DNA of 64,000 nt. It comes from Sphaerisporangium sp. Its GTDB lineage: Bacteria > Actinomycetota > Actinomycetes > Streptosporangiales > Streptosporangiaceae. This document shows, piece after piece, positions 47,160-58,096 of the stretch; position 1 is the stretch's first letter, and every line of letters begins with the position of its first letter. The notes under the pieces were generated by a model, which saw nothing but the letters and a program-made list of their open reading frames with translations, ran no database searches and was not told the DNA's origin. Made by a program: the position numbers and the translations under genes. Location: positions 62,001 to 126,000 of the forward strand of contig JAOPYI010000301.1 in assembly GCA_025964675.1 (NCBI GenBank), read 5' to 3'.

Positions 47160-47683
47160 GCACCGGCTTCAGCTCGGCGCGCGGCGGCGGCGTCAGCATC
47201 CTGCTGGACGCCGGGGAGGCCTCGATCCTGCGCTCGCTCGTCGCACAGGTCCTCGGCCTGGTCGAGCCCGGCACCACCGGGGACGACCCGCTCGAGCGGG
47301 CGCTCGGCATCGGATCGGCCGAGCAGTCGTCCGATCCCGTGCTGGCCCGGCTGTTCCCCTCCGCGTACGCCGACGACGACGAGGCTTCGGCGGAGTTCCG
47401 GCGCTATACCGAGGCCACGCTGCGCGAGGGCAAGCGCGCGGACGCCGAGATCCTGCTCAAGACCGCCGAGCAGGGGAAGGTGGACCTCACCGCGGATCAG
47501 GCGCAGTCCTGGCTGCGGGCGCTCAACGACGTGCGTCTCGCGCTGGGCGTGCGCCTGGAGGTGACCGAGGAGATCCACGAGGAGCTGGCCGACATGGCCG
47601 AGGACGACCCGCGCTATCCGGCGTTCGTGACCTATGACTGGCTGACCTACCTCCAGGACACGCTGGTCCGAGCCCTTTGGTAA
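47156..47683 (+). CDS. DUF2017 protein downstream of clpS
   Basis: A 175-residue protein translationally coupled to clpS (GTGA overlap). The DUF2017 pattern is visible in [40 protein letters not shown] and [19 protein letters not shown]. It always follows clpS in actinobacteria (Rv1332), sometimes annotated as a transcriptional regulator without evidence. A role with ClpS is inferred from this constant pairing only. Confidence 0.85.
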   Translation: MSTGFSSARGGGVSILLDAGEASILRSLVAQVLGLVEPGTTGDDPLERALGIGSAEQSSDPVLARLFPSAYADDDEASAEFRRYTEATLREGKRADAEILLKTAEQGKVDLTADQAQSWLRALNDVRLALGVRLEVTEEIHEELADMAEDDPRYPAFVTYDWLTYLQDTLVRALW

Positions 47684-47692
47684 CTTCCAGGC

Positions 47693-48103
47693 ATGCTGAC
47701 GATCTCACGGGAACTGGTCGACAAGATCATTGCCCACGCCTGGGCCGATCACCCGGATGAGGCCTGCGGGGTCATCGCCGGACCCGCCGGCGCCGACCGC
47801 CCCGAGCGCTTCATCCCCATGGAGAACGCCGAGCGCTCCCCGACGTTCTACCGCTTCGACTCCATGGAGCAGTTCCGCGTGTGGCGCGAGATGGACGACC
47901 GGGACGAGGAGCCGACGGTCGTCTACCACTCCCACACCTCGACCGAGGCCTACCCGTCGCGCACTGACGTGAGCTACGCCTCGGAGCCGAACGCCCATTA
48001 TGTGCTGGTGTCCACGGCCGACGCCGACAACGTGCAATTCCGCTCCTTCCGCGTGCTGGACGGCGTCGTGACCGAGGAGGATGTCGAGATCATCGAGGCC
48101 TGA
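47693..48103 (+). CDS. mec: Mec-type JAMM/M67 metalloprotease for the CysO pathway
   Basis: A 136-residue zinc protease of the JAB1/MPN fold. Catalytic residues are Glu24 (PDEACGVIAG), His79 and His81 in VYHSHTSTEAYPSRTD and Asp92. In mycobacteria Mec hydrolyses cysteine from the CysO-Cys adduct made by CysM, the last step of a cysteine route independent of O-acetylserine sulfide lyase K. The mec-cysO-cysM order is as in Rv1334-Rv1336. Here the CysO ends in GGKR, so this protease may also trim CysO to expose its GG. Confidence 0.92.
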   Translation: MLTISRELVDKIIAHAWADHPDEACGVIAGPAGADRPERFIPMENAERSPTFYRFDSMEQFRVWREMDDRDEEPTVVYHSHTSTEAYPSRTDVSYASEPNAHYVLVSTADADNVQFRSFRVLDGVVTEEDVEIIEA

Positions 48104-48147
48104 CGCGGCCATGGGGCGACCCCTCGGAAGCTGTAGAGTTGAGGGCA

Positions 48148-48263
48148 TGCTGACGATTGACCCTGTGATGGGGGGCGCCGGGGTGCGCCCTGGGCATTCG
48201 TCGCCCGTGCGGCGCCACCTCTTCGCGCACACTCCCTTTGCCGTCGTCTACGACTGTTCCTGA
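48148..48263 (+). CDS. Leader ORF upstream of cysO, ending in a Cys codon next to the stop
   Basis: ATG 48148 with GAGGGC upstream opens a 38-codon frame: MLTIDPVMGGAGVRPGHSSP to HLFAHTPFAVVYDCS. It lies in the 244-base gap between mec and cysO. The coding of YDCS and the stop falls in two stem-loops (48243-48254 and 48257-48272). Because the downstream genes make cysteine, a ribosome pausing at the Cys codon could change folding, as known for cysteine-responsive uORFs in mycobacteria; no Cys run is present, so this is a hypothesis. Confidence 0.5.
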
Positions 48264-48272
48264 TCGCAGGAA
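48243..48272 (+). promoter_or_regulatory. Tandem stem-loops over the end of the cysO leader ORF
   Basis: The first hairpin is GTCG-TCTA-CGAC (48243-48254); the second is TTCCTG-ATCG-CAGGAA (48257-48272), a perfect 6-base stem with a tetraloop covering the leader stop codon. They sit 75-105 bases upstream of the cysO ATG and could act in attenuation or in masking. Confidence 0.45.
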
Positions 48273-48328
48273 TCCCCGCCTACCCGGCTGTGTTCGCACT
48301 CGTTGGGTGCCCCCGTGACGACAACTGA

Positions 48329-49576
<1,248 letters not shown>

Positions 49577-49587
49577 CCCACGAAGCC

Positions 49588-49627
49588 CGCCAATGGGCCG
49601 CCTCCTGAGGGAGGCGGCCCATTGGCG
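49588..49627. terminator. Strong bidirectional terminator after cysM
   Basis: Two perfect 18-base arms (49588-49605 and 49610-49627) enclose the tetraloop TGAG. The left arm begins CGCCAATGGGCCGCCTCC. It lies 12 bases past the cysM stop and 20 bases before the end of the convergent DUF3352 gene, serving both transcripts. Confidence 0.85.
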
Positions 49628-49646
49628 GTGGAGCGTCGGCAGGTGG

Positions 49647-51266
49647 TCAGTTGAACAGCACGCGCAGGCTGAATGACGTGGTGTCGCCCGACTGCCTGCC
49701 GCTCAGCCCCACGGCCCGGAACGCCTGGAGGTCGGCACGCTCCTGGCCCTGGAAGTCCTTGAGGTAGTACTTCTCGATCTTGTCGAGGTCGACGAAGATC
49801 GCGGCGGTCGCCGATTTCGCCTCCGGAATCGCGATCTTGAAGGTCTCACTCTCGCCCAGGGTCCCGGCCTCGGCCAGCCGGCCCGCGTACTCCTGCGAGC
49901 TGGCGACGACCAGTCGCCCGTCCGCCGCCAGCTTGGCCGTCCGCGGAGCCACGACGCCCGAGGCGGCGGCGAACCGCTCGATCTTCGACACGATCTCCTG
50001 CGACTTGCCCGCGTCGGTGGTCAGCACGGCGCCGACGTTCGGCATGTCACCGTCGAGCCCCTGCTCGTCCAGGGCCACCGTGATGTTCTTCCCGAGAAGG
50101 GTCACGAGGTCGTCGGGAAGAGAGATGCCGTACGACTGCCGTGCCAGGGAGACGAAGTCGCCGCTCCCTGAGGCCTCGGCGGCCTTCTTGATCTGCGGCC
50201 ACTGCCTGGTGAACGCCTCGCCGAGGCCGGAGACCGAGAGCGCCGCCGCGGTAGAGGCGGGCAGGCCGGCGATCCGCACGCCTTCGGGGTCGGTCGCGCC
50301 CTTGAAGGAGGCGCCACGGGTGAACCCGGTCAGCTCGGCGTATCCGCTGTCGAACCGCAGGGCCCCGGCGAAGCGCGCGTCTTTGATCATGTCGAGCGCG
50401 CCCGAGTCGGGCACGGAAGCCCCGGACTCCTGGACGGCCTTGGCGATCTTGCCCGCGTCGCCCCAGAACGACAGCACACCCGGCTCGCCGACGGCCTTCA
50501 GGTCGTCTGCGAAGTCGGCGTTCCCCGCAAGGGGCGCCGCCTTGGCGTACTTGTCGGCCGCCTGCTGGGTCCCGGCGAGGATCGCGTAGCCCTCCCGGAA
50601 GGCCAGGCCCTTCATGCCGCTTCCCGAGTCGAGCTTCGGCAGCCCGGTACGGGCCTTCGCCTCGTCGGTGACCTGGACGGCCACGACGACGTCCGGCGTG
50701 CTCGCTCCCGGAGACGGGGCGAGGAGCCCGAAGCCGATACGGTCGCCGATCCAGGGCGCGACGTCGCGGGCGTAGTCGACCTGGTCGAGGCCGCCGCCTT
50801 CCTTGCGCAGCAGCGCGAACAGCGCCTGGCGCGGATCGTCGCCGGTGAAGCTGCCGCGGGTCGCGGAGAACTTCCTCGCGAGCGTGAACAGCGCCACCTT
50901 CTGGCCCGCCGAGGGGTCGAGGTCGACCCTCACGTAGGCCAGGGTGTCCGCCGGGAGGACGTCCTCCGGCTGTGTGCCGCCCCCGCTGAGCAGGCTCACC
51001 GCGTATACGCCGCCCCCGCCGACCAGGACCACGAGGACGGCCCCGATGATCGCGAGGAGCCATCCCCGTCCCCTCTTCCTGACGGGTGGCACGGGCGGGC
51101 CGAGCTCCCCTTGCTGCCAGGGAGACGGGCCGGTGGCGTGCTGGGGGACGTTCGCGTAGGGCTGCGTGTACGGCCCGGGGGCCTGGCCGGGAGCGGGGTG
51201 CCGGAAGGACACGGTCCGGTCGGGATCCTGGTTGAAGGGGTACGGGGGAGGAGGTTCGCCTGACAT
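49647..51266 (-). CDS. DUF3352 membrane-anchored extracytoplasmic protein
   Basis: A 539-residue protein: a Pro/Gln/Tyr-rich cytoplasmic head (1-65), one membrane helix (about 70-90, GWLLAIIGAVLVVLVGGGGV) and a large outside domain with the DUF3352 pattern (DTLAYVRVDLDPSAGQKVAL, AAALSVSGLGEAFTRQW). DUF3352 proteins are common in actinomycetes; role unknown. ATG 51266 is the only plausible start. It is divergent from the thioesterase gene across 183 bases that hold no clear motif apart from a TAAGGTAAG half-site. Confidence 0.82.
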   Translation of the reverse strand: MSGEPPPPYPFNQDPDRTVSFRHPAPGQAPGPYTQPYANVPQHATGPSPWQQGELGPPVPPVRKRGRGWLLAIIGAVLVVLVGGGGVYAVSLLSGGGTQPEDVLPADTLAYVRVDLDPSAGQKVALFTLARKFSATRGSFTGDDPRQALFALLRKEGGGLDQVDYARDVAPWIGDRIGFGLLAPSPGASTPDVVVAVQVTDEAKARTGLPKLDSGSGMKGLAFREGYAILAGTQQAADKYAKAAPLAGNADFADDLKAVGEPGVLSFWGDAGKIAKAVQESGASVPDSGALDMIKDARFAGALRFDSGYAELTGFTRGASFKGATDPEGVRIAGLPASTAAALSVSGLGEAFTRQWPQIKKAAEASGSGDFVSLARQSYGISLPDDLVTLLGKNITVALDEQGLDGDMPNVGAVLTTDAGKSQEIVSKIERFAAASGVVAPRTAKLAADGRLVVASSQEYAGRLAEAGTLGESETFKIAIPEAKSATAAIFVDLDKIEKYYLKDFQGQERADLQAFRAVGLSGRQSGDTTSFSLRVLFN

Positions 51267-51449
51267 GTTCCACTCTTGGGGCAGTTGGGGGGGATTCGCC
51301 GTGAAACTAGATCGCGGTGGTAGCGAAACACTTGCAGGGCGCTTTCCACCGGCGCCGCTCCGCCTCGGCGCGGGCCGTACGGCATCGGTAAGGTAAGGGG
51401 GCTAGAACAACATTCGGGTCCGGTCGGCGGAGCGAGGCAAAGAGCACAC

Positions 51450-52241
51450 ATGACGAAGTTCGACGAGGCCACGCAGGCGATCAGGGTAGACGAGAACACG
51501 TACGACGTGTGCCTCGACCCCGGCTACTCCATCGGAGGTCCACTCAACGGCGGTTACCTCATGGCCGCGGTCCTGCGCGCGGTCGTCGACGCCTCGCCGC
51601 ACGAGCATCCGGTGTCCACCGCCGTCCAGTTCCTCAGGGTGCCGAACCCTGGCCCCGCCCGCGTACGGCTGGAGCAGCTCAAGGCCGGCAGGACCGCCGC
51701 GATGACCCGGGCGACCCTGATCCAGGACGACACCGCCTACATCGAGGCGCTCGTCACCACGGCCACGCTCGGCGCCGGCGGGAGCGAATGGGCCGGGGAG
51801 CCGCTGATGCCCATGCCTCCCATCGAGGACTGCGTCACCCTGCCCGACCCGAAGCCCGAGTCCAACATGACCTTCAACGCCCAGGTGGAGCTGCGGTTCG
51901 ACCCGCCGAGCATCGGCTGGTTCACCGGAGAGCCGGCCGGGCGGCCGGAGTCCCGGGCGTACTTCCGCATGTCGGAACCCCAGGACCCCGACCCCTTCGT
52001 GCTCGCACTGGCCGTGGACGCGCTGCCGCCGGTCGTCTTCTCCGCCGGCCGCCGCGGCTGGGCCCCGACCGTCGAGCTCACCTGGCACCTGCGGGCGCTG
52101 CCCACCCCCGGCTGGCTCACACTCATCGGCCAGGGGCGCCTGATCAGGGACGGCTGGTTCGACGAGGACGTCGAGGTGTGGGACTCCGACGGCAATCTCG
52201 TCGCCCAGTCACGCCAGCTCGCCCGGCTCGGCCGGGGCTAG
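51450..52241 (+). CDS. Acyl-CoA thioesterase-like double hot-dog protein
   Basis: A 263-residue protein with two hot-dog repeats of the TesB/Acot8-type family. Repeat 1 contains GGPLNGGYLMAAVLRAVVDA and SVTAVQFLRVP-like HPVSTAVQFLRVPNPGPA; repeat 2 contains FVLALAVDALPPVVFS and the end VWDSDGNLVAQSRQLARLG with the family's Asp and Gln. It should hydrolyse an acyl-CoA thioester. The context (between DUF3352 and murI) tells nothing about the substrate. Confidence 0.8.
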   Translation: MTKFDEATQAIRVDENTYDVCLDPGYSIGGPLNGGYLMAAVLRAVVDASPHEHPVSTAVQFLRVPNPGPARVRLEQLKAGRTAAMTRATLIQDDTAYIEALVTTATLGAGGSEWAGEPLMPMPPIEDCVTLPDPKPESNMTFNAQVELRFDPPSIGWFTGEPAGRPESRAYFRMSEPQDPDPFVLALAVDALPPVVFSAGRRGWAPTVELTWHLRALPTPGWLTLIGQGRLIRDGWFDEDVEVWDSDGNLVAQSRQLARLGRG

Positions 52242-52324
52242 ACCGCCCACAGCTCAAGAGGATTACTCCGATGTGAGAAATCTTACCGGGAGCGATTGTC
52301 CGTGGTCCCCTAACCTAGGGAATC

Positions 52325-53227
52325 ATGTCGGACATTGGGAGCGTCGCCCACGCGCCGTGGGTCAGCATCATCGAACCCTCAGACGACCAGAACGGCCAGG
52401 ACGATCCCCCCATAGGGATCTTCGACAGCGGCGTGGGAGGCCTCACGGTCGCCCGTGCGATCATCGACCAGCTCCCCGCCGAGTCCATCCTGTACGTCGC
52501 CGACACCGCGCGGCAGCCGTACGGGCCGAAGCGCATCGCCCAGGTGCGCGCCTACGCGCTCGAGGTGATGGACCACCTCGTCGAGCACGACGTGAAGATG
52601 CTCGTGATCGCCTGCAACAGCGCCAGCGCCGCCGTCCTGAGGGACGCCAGGGAGCGCTACGTCGTCCCCGTGGTCGAGGTCATCCAACCGGCCACCCGCA
52701 GGGCCGTACGGGCCACCAGGAACGGCCGGGTGGGCGTGATCGCGACGCGCGCCACCATCGAGTCCATGGCCTATCCCGACGCCTTCGCGGCGGCGCCCGA
52801 CGTCCGCCTCACCAGCGTGGCCGCCCCCCGGCTTGTGGAGTTCGTCGAGCGGGGCGAGACGATGAGCGATGAGGTCATCGAGGTCGCCAGGAGATATCTC
52901 CAGCCGGTCATCGACGACGGCTGCGACACGCTGATCCTCGGCTGCACCCACTACCCGCTGCTCGCCGGCGCCATCTCCTACGTCATGGGGAACGAAGTCA
53001 CGCTGGTCTCCAGCGCGGACGAGACGGCCAAGGACGTCTTCCGGGTCCTGCACGACCGGGGGCTGTCCAGCCAGAGCGCGACGCCCCGCCACAGGTTCCG
53101 CGCGACCGGCGACGGCACCCTGTTCGCGGATCTGGGGCGGCGGTTCCTCGGGCCGGAGATCGGCACCGTCGGGCGGGCGCTGGTCGGGGAAATTCCGGGT
53201 GAAGAGGCGTTGATCGCGCCGAGTTAG
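52325..53227 (+). CDS. murI: Glutamate racemase
   Basis: Makes D-glutamate for peptidoglycan. The 300 residues contain the two catalytic cysteines, Cys97 in [10 protein letters not shown] and Cys207 in LGCTHYPLL, and the start of the fold [16 protein letters not shown]. Unusually about 28 residues precede that motif (typical enzymes have 5 or fewer); ATG 52325 is supported by TAACCT 8 bases upstream (possible leaderless mRNA), and no internal start fits better. murI, the MBL gene, rph and rdgB are tightly packed, as in Rv1338-Rv1341. Confidence 0.95.
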   Translation: MSDIGSVAHAPWVSIIEPSDDQNGQDDPPIGIFDSGVGGLTVARAIIDQLPAESILYVADTARQPYGPKRIAQVRAYALEVMDHLVEHDVKMLVIACNSASAAVLRDARERYVVPVVEVIQPATRRAVRATRNGRVGVIATRATIESMAYPDAFAAAPDVRLTSVAAPRLVEFVERGETMSDEVIEVARRYLQPVIDDGCDTLILGCTHYPLLAGAISYVMGNEVTLVSSADETAKDVFRVLHDRGLSSQSATPRHRFRATGDGTLFADLGRRFLGPEIGTVGRALVGEIPGEEALIAPS

Positions 53228-53238
53228 GGGAGGCCGTC

Positions 53239-53991
53239 GTGAAATTGACGATCGTCGGGTGTTCTGGGAGCTTTCCCGGCCCGGAGAGTCCCTCGTCCTG
53301 TTACCTGCTCGAGGCGGACGGCTTCCGGCTGCTCCTGGACTTCGGCAACGGCTCGCTCGGAGCCCTGCAGCGGCACATCGGCCTGTACGACGTGGACGCC
53401 ATCTGCCTGTCCCACCTGCACGCCGATCACTGTCTCGACATGTGCGCCTACCACGTCGCGCGCACGTACTCGCCGCACGGCCCGCTGCCCCGCGTGCCGG
53501 TGTACGCCCCCGGGGACGCCCCGCGCCGCCTCGCCGCCGCCTACGGCATGGACAAGGAGCCGGGCCTTGAGACGGCGTTCGATTTCATACCGCTCGCGCC
53601 GGGCACCTTTTCGGTGGGACCGTTCGAGGTGACGGCCGCGACGATGAACCACCCCGTGGAGACGTACGGCTTCCGCCTCTCGCACGGCGGGCACTCCGTG
53701 GCGTACTCCGCGGACACCGGCGAGTGCCCGGAGCTGGTGAAGCTCGCGGCGGGCGCCGACATTCTGCTGTGCGAGGCGTCCTTCCTCGACCGGCCGGGCA
53801 TTCCCTCGGGCCTCCACCTGACCGGCAGGCAGGCCGCCGAGCACGCGGCCGGCGCGGGCGTCGGCATGCTCGTGCTCACCCACCTCGTGCCGTGGTACGA
53901 CCCGTCCGAAATACTCGCGGACGCCTGCCGTGGAGGCTTCGACGGCCCTGTGGAACTCGCGCGGAGCGGGGCCGTGTATGACCTAAGGTGA
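53239..53991 (+). CDS. Metallo-beta-lactamase-fold phosphodiesterase (Rv1339-like)
   Basis: A 250-residue di-metal hydrolase of the RNase Z/PDE branch. The metal motif is [11 protein letters not shown] (His59, His61, Asp63, His64), with later ligands in [16 protein letters not shown] and LTHLVPWYD. The counterpart at this position in M. tuberculosis, Rv1339, has been reported to degrade cAMP; cyclic nucleotide hydrolysis is therefore likely here but not proven by sequence. GTG 53239 follows AGGGGAGG; the stop overlaps the rph leader. Confidence 0.85.
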   Translation: MKLTIVGCSGSFPGPESPSSCYLLEADGFRLLLDFGNGSLGALQRHIGLYDVDAICLSHLHADHCLDMCAYHVARTYSPHGPLPRVPVYAPGDAPRRLAAAYGMDKEPGLETAFDFIPLAPGTFSVGPFEVTAATMNHPVETYGFRLSHGGHSVAYSADTGECPELVKLAAGADILLCEASFLDRPGIPSGLHLTGRQAAEHAAGAGVGMLVLTHLVPWYDPSEILADACRGGFDGPVELARSGAVYDLR

Positions 53992-53996
53992 GGCTC

Positions 53997-54713
53997 ATGG
54001 CACGTCAAGACGGGCGCAGTCCCGATCAGCTTCGTCCGGTCACCATCACACGTGGCTGGCTCGCCCACGCCGAGGGCTCGGTCCTTGTGGAGTTCGGGGG
54101 CACCAAGGTGCTGTGCGCCGCCTCGGTGCAGGATGGCGTGCCAAGGTGGCGCAGGGGGAGCGGGCTCGGCTGGATCACCGCCGAGTACGCCATGCTGCCC
54201 CGCTCCACCAACACCCGCAGCGACCGCGAGTCCGTGCGGGGCAAGATCGGCGGGCGCACCCACGAGATCTCCCGCCTGATCGGGCGTTCCTTGCGGGCCT
54301 GCGTCGACTACAAGGCCCTCGGCGAGCACTCCATCATGCTCGACTGCGACGTGCTCCAGGCCGACGGCGGCACCCGCACGGCCGCCATCACCGGGGCGTA
54401 CGTCGCCTTGGCCGACGCCGTCGCGTGGATGCGCAAGCGCAAGATGTGCCCGGGTGACCCGCTGGTCAACTCCGTCGCCGCCGTCTCGGTGGGCATCGTG
54501 GGCTCCACCCCCTTGCTCGACCTCTGCTACAGCGAGGATGTCGCCGCCGAGACCGACATGAACGTCGTCATGACCGGATCCGGCGAGTTCGTCGAGGTCC
54601 AGGGCACCGCCGAGGGCGTCCCGTTCGACCGCTCGACCCTCGACGCGCTGCTCGACCTCGCCGGCGCGGGGTGCGCCGACCTGACCCTGCGCCAGCGCGA
54701 AGTCCTCTCGTGA
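53997..54713 (+). CDS. rph: Ribonuclease PH
   Basis: Phosphorolytic 3' exoribonuclease that trims tRNA precursors. The 238 residues include [37 protein letters not shown], the phosphate-binding [16 protein letters not shown] and the C-terminal [13 protein letters not shown] 53997 has AAGGTGAGG upstream; GTG 53988 is less likely. The stop overlaps the rdgB start (GTGA), so the genes are coupled. Confidence 0.96.
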   Translation: MARQDGRSPDQLRPVTITRGWLAHAEGSVLVEFGGTKVLCAASVQDGVPRWRRGSGLGWITAEYAMLPRSTNTRSDRESVRGKIGGRTHEISRLIGRSLRACVDYKALGEHSIMLDCDVLQADGGTRTAAITGAYVALADAVAWMRKRKMCPGDPLVNSVAAVSVGIVGSTPLLDLCYSEDVAAETDMNVVMTGSGEFVEVQGTAEGVPFDRSTLDALLDLAGAGCADLTLRQREVLS

Positions 54714-55324
54714 GCGCGGTGTCGCGCGTGGTGCTGGCCACGCGTAACGAAGGCAAGATCGTCGAGCTCCGGCGCATCCTGGCCGACGCCGACCAGAAGA
54801 CCGAGCTCGTCGGGCTTGAGGAGTTCCCCGAGATCGGCGAGGTCGCGGAGACCGGCCTGACCTTCGCGGAGAACGCCCTGCTCAAGGCCCACGCGGTCGC
54901 CTCGGCGAGCGGGCTGCCCGCCATCGCCGACGACTCCGGCCTCTGTGTGGACGCGCTGAACGGCATGCCCGGCGTCTTCTCGGCCCGCTGGTCGGGGTCC
55001 CACGGCGACGACGCGGCCAACCTGCGGCTCCTGCTCGCCCAGGTCGCCGACGTCCACGAGGGCCGCAGGGGTGCCCACTTCGCCTGCGCGGCGGCCATCG
55101 CCCTGCCCTCGGGCGAGGAGCGCGTCGTGGAGGGCACGCTCGCCGGGTCGATCATCCGCGATCCTCGCGGGTCCAACGGGTTCGGGTACGACCCGGTCTT
55201 CGTGCCGGAGGGCGAGAGCCGCACGACGGCGGAGATGTCCCCCGGCCACAAGGACGCCATCAGCCACCGAGGCCGCGCCTTCCGCGCCCTCGTCCCCGTC
55301 ATGCGGCAGCTGCTGGGAGCCTGA
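54710..55324 (+). CDS. rdgB: XTP/dITP pyrophosphatase (RdgB/HAM1)
   Basis: Removes non-canonical purine triphosphates. The 204 residues contain the nucleotide loop [16 protein letters not shown], the catalytic region [31 protein letters not shown] and the terminal [17 protein letters not shown] 54710 overlaps rph; the frame open upstream is antiphase to rph. It ends the murI-MBL-rph-rdgB run. Confidence 0.96.
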   Translation: MSAVSRVVLATRNEGKIVELRRILADADQKTELVGLEEFPEIGEVAETGLTFAENALLKAHAVASASGLPAIADDSGLCVDALNGMPGVFSARWSGSHGDDAANLRLLLAQVADVHEGRRGAHFACAAAIALPSGEERVVEGTLAGSIIRDPRGSNGFGYDPVFVPEGESRTTAEMSPGHKDAISHRGRAFRALVPVMRQLLGA

Positions 55325-55418
55325 AGGATCAGCCTGGTCGAAGAGCTCGTCGCGCCGGGAATCCTCCGTAACCCAGGCGTAAGATCCGGGCTCGGCATCT
55401 GGGCGTAGCGTTCCGTCT

Positions 55419-57095
55419 GTGAACAAGAAACAGACGCACCCCCGCGGGCACGCATGGGCGGCGGCGCTCATCGGCGTGGTGGCGGGTGCGGTCGCCCTCG
55501 GGATCGGCCAGCTCGTGGCCGGCCTGCTCAACCCGAAGGCATCCCCGGTGATCGCGGTCGGCGACGCGGCGGTGGACCGCACGCCCGCCGCGCTGAAGGA
55601 ATGGGCCATCCGCGCCTTCGGCTCCAGCGACAAGGTGGTGCTGATCACCGGCATCGTCGTCGTGCTCGCCCTCATCGCCGCCGGTCTCGGGCTGCTGGCC
55701 CGCAGGCGGGTCGGGTTCGGCACGTCGGGCCTGGCGGTCTTCGGCCTCATCGGCGTGGCCGCCGCGATGACCCGTCCGGACTCCGGCGCCCTCGACGCTC
55801 TGCCGTCCTTGGCCGGTGCGGGAGCCGGGGCCTGGGCGCTGAGCATCCTCGTGCGCCGCACATGGCCCGTCGTGGAGCCCGGGTACGAGGACCTGCGCGC
55901 GTACAGCGACGACGAGACCGCTGCCGAAGTCGGTAGCGCCGGACCGTCCGAGAGCCCAGTGTCGTCCGGCGCCGGCGAGAAGGTGGGCGGGCCGGTCGTC
56001 ATGCGGGCGGGCGCGCGGCTTCACGAGTTCGACCGGCGTGGCCTGCTGACCGGGATCGCGGCCGGCGTCGTCGTCGCCGGGGCAGGCGAGTTGGTCGGCA
56101 GGGGGCTCGCCGGGCGGCTGAACGTCGACACCCAGCGCGCCCAGATCGCGTTGCCCAGACCCACGACCCCGGCCAAGGCCCTCCCGGCCGGGGTCGATCT
56201 CCGCCTCGACGGCCTATCCTCCTTCAGCACTCCGAACCGTGACTTCTACCGCGTCGACACGGCGCTGATCGTGCCGCAGGTGGACCCGAAGACCTGGACC
56301 CTGAAGATCCACGGCATGGTCGACAAGCCCGTCGAGCTGACCTTCGCCGACCTGCTCAAGCGGCCGCTCATGGAGGCCGACGTCACGCTGACCTGCGTGT
56401 CCAACGACGTCGGCGGGCCGTACGTCGGCAACGCCCGGTGGCTCGGCACCCGCCTGGCCGACGTCCTGCGCGAGGCCGGGATCCGGTCCGGGGCCGACAT
56501 GCTGCTGTCCACCTCCTCCGACGGCTGGACCTGTGGCACCCCTGTGGACATCGTGATGGACGGCAGGGACTCGCTGCTCGCCATCGCGATGAACGGCGAG
56601 GTCCTCCCCGTCTCCCACGGCTTCCCGGTGCGCCAGGTCATCCCCGGGCTGTACGGCTACGTGTCCGCCACCAAGTGGGTCACCGACATCAAGGTGACCC
56701 GCTACGACCAGGACGAGGCCTACTGGACGCCGCGCGGCTGGGCACCCAAGGGCCCCATCAAGACCGGGTCCCGGATCGACCTGCCCCGAGGCGGCTCCAC
56801 GATCGCCGCGGGCCGCACGGCCATCGCGGGCGTGGCATGGGCGCAGCACCGGGGCATCGACGTGGTGGAGGTGCGCGTCGACAAGGGGCCCTGGCAGCAG
56901 GCGCGGCTGGCCGAGGTGCCGGGTCCCGACACCTGGCGCCAGTGGGTGGTCGACAACTGGCAGGCCACCGCCGGAAAGCACACAATCGAGGTCCGGGCCA
57001 CGGATGCCACGGGACAGACCCAGACCGCCGACTACGCGCCGCCCGCGCCGGACGGCGCCAGCGGCTGGCACTCCATCCTCGTCGTCGTGAAGTAG
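55419..57095 (+). CDS. Membrane-bound molybdopterin-dependent oxidoreductase (sulfite oxidase family)
   Basis: A 558-residue enzyme. The N-terminal part has four membrane helices (about 8-32, 66-90, 96-115 and 125-145), then a soluble linker and a Tat-like anchor DRRGLLTGIAAGVVVAGAG at about 205, after which the sulfite-oxidase-type Mo-binding domain is outside the membrane. The Mo-ligand cysteine is in VTLTCVSNDVGGPYVGN; PVSHGFPVRQVIPGLYGY and SATKWVTDIKV are further family motifs. A C-terminal Mo-co dimer domain follows. Substrate unknown. TAGCGT 7 bases before GTG 55419 suggests a leaderless mRNA. Alone between rdgB and the toxin pair. Confidence 0.87.
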   Translation: MNKKQTHPRGHAWAAALIGVVAGAVALGIGQLVAGLLNPKASPVIAVGDAAVDRTPAALKEWAIRAFGSSDKVVLITGIVVVLALIAAGLGLLARRRVGFGTSGLAVFGLIGVAAAMTRPDSGALDALPSLAGAGAGAWALSILVRRTWPVVEPGYEDLRAYSDDETAAEVGSAGPSESPVSSGAGEKVGGPVVMRAGARLHEFDRRGLLTGIAAGVVVAGAGELVGRGLAGRLNVDTQRAQIALPRPTTPAKALPAGVDLRLDGLSSFSTPNRDFYRVDTALIVPQVDPKTWTLKIHGMVDKPVELTFADLLKRPLMEADVTLTCVSNDVGGPYVGNARWLGTRLADVLREAGIRSGADMLLSTSSDGWTCGTPVDIVMDGRDSLLAIAMNGEVLPVSHGFPVRQVIPGLYGYVSATKWVTDIKVTRYDQDEAYWTPRGWAPKGPIKTGSRIDLPRGGSTIAAGRTAIAGVAWAQHRGIDVVEVRVDKGPWQQARLAEVPGPDTWRQWVVDNWQATAGKHTIEVRATDATGQTQTADYAPPAPDGASGWHSILVVVK

Positions 57096-57199
57096 CCGCC
57101 GTGGGGTCCCAGGTGAATCCCCCAATCGGACGCGGGCCCGTTCGGCGCACCCCTACGATCGGCCTCTGACCGGGTCGGTGCGGAAGTTGGGGGAGCACA

Positions 57200-58096
57200 A
57201 TGTCCGGAGCAAGTTCCGGTGACACGTCGTCTGGCACGCCCTCGCCGGGGGTGTCGCGGCGGGGGTTGGCGGGGGCGGGCTACAACCCCGTCGTCACCAC
57301 CGACGGTGTCCGATGGCGTGACTACGAGCTCGCGGCGGAGATCCCCGCCGACGAGTGGCGCCCGGCGCTGTCGCCACTGAAGCCGCTCGCCGTCCACGAC
57401 GGCCCCACGCCTTCGTGGCACGACAACCCCGCCGACCGGCACGAAGGGCTTCTGCCGCAGTGGCCCGGCCCGGTCGGCGACTGGTTCGACGATCCCGGAC
57501 GGCCGGCACGCCTCGACACCTGCCGGCCGTACGGCATGCCGGGCGGCCTCGCCTGGCCGGACCCGCAGGTCCAGCAGGACCTGTGCCAGGCCGTGCCAGA
57601 AGGGGTTCGCTTCCCCGACCCGCGCGGCACGTGGATCCGCCTGGTCAACGGAGAAGGCCCGTCGGAGGACCCTTTCCGGGCGACCAACTCCCTCGACTGC
57701 GCGCTGGCGGTGCTGTCGACCTGGCATGGGGAGCCGGTGGTGGCCGCGCCCCGGCAGCCCGAGTACAACCGGGTGGGCAGGCCGTCCCTAAGCGGGGAGC
57801 CCGGTGGCGTGGCCCGGGCGGAGCGCTGGCTTGGGCACCGTTTCGAGTACGTCGGGCAGGGGCGCCGGGCGTACACCACGATCGCGCACCGGCTGGACGC
57901 CGGCGGCCACGGCTCGGCGGCAGTGCTGATCACCCGCTGGCCGTCCGGGGGCAACCACGCGTGGAACGCCGTCAACACTGCGGGCGAGGTGGTGTGGATC
58001 GACGCCCAGCGCGGGCACACCTCTGTGGAAGCACCTCCCGGTCCTGTCACGGGCGTCTTCTGCGTCGTGGTCGACCGGCGAGGGCGGCGCCTGTGA
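57200..58096 (+). CDS. Toxin glutamine deamidase-type (papain-fold) polymorphic toxin
   Basis: A 298-residue protein whose C-terminal half matches the papain-fold glutamine-deamidase toxin group: nucleophile Cys167 in TNSLDCALAVLSTWHG, His253 in GGNHAWNAVN and Asp268 in WIDAQRG form the expected triad, with Gln270 following as in relatives. Such domains deamidate a host-protein glutamine. The N-terminal half has no signal peptide, LXG, WXG100, RHS or PAAR segment, so the route of export is unknown, or it acts inside the cell. GGGGGAG precedes ATG 57200. The stop overlaps the next gene, the probable immunity protein. Confidence 0.75.
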   Translation: MSGASSGDTSSGTPSPGVSRRGLAGAGYNPVVTTDGVRWRDYELAAEIPADEWRPALSPLKPLAVHDGPTPSWHDNPADRHEGLLPQWPGPVGDWFDDPGRPARLDTCRPYGMPGGLAWPDPQVQQDLCQAVPEGVRFPDPRGTWIRLVNGEGPSEDPFRATNSLDCALAVLSTWHGEPVVAAPRQPEYNRVGRPSLSGEPGGVARAERWLGHRFEYVGQGRRAYTTIAHRLDAGGHGSAAVLITRWPSGGNHAWNAVNTAGEVVWIDAQRGHTSVEAPPGPVTGVFCVVVDRRGRRL

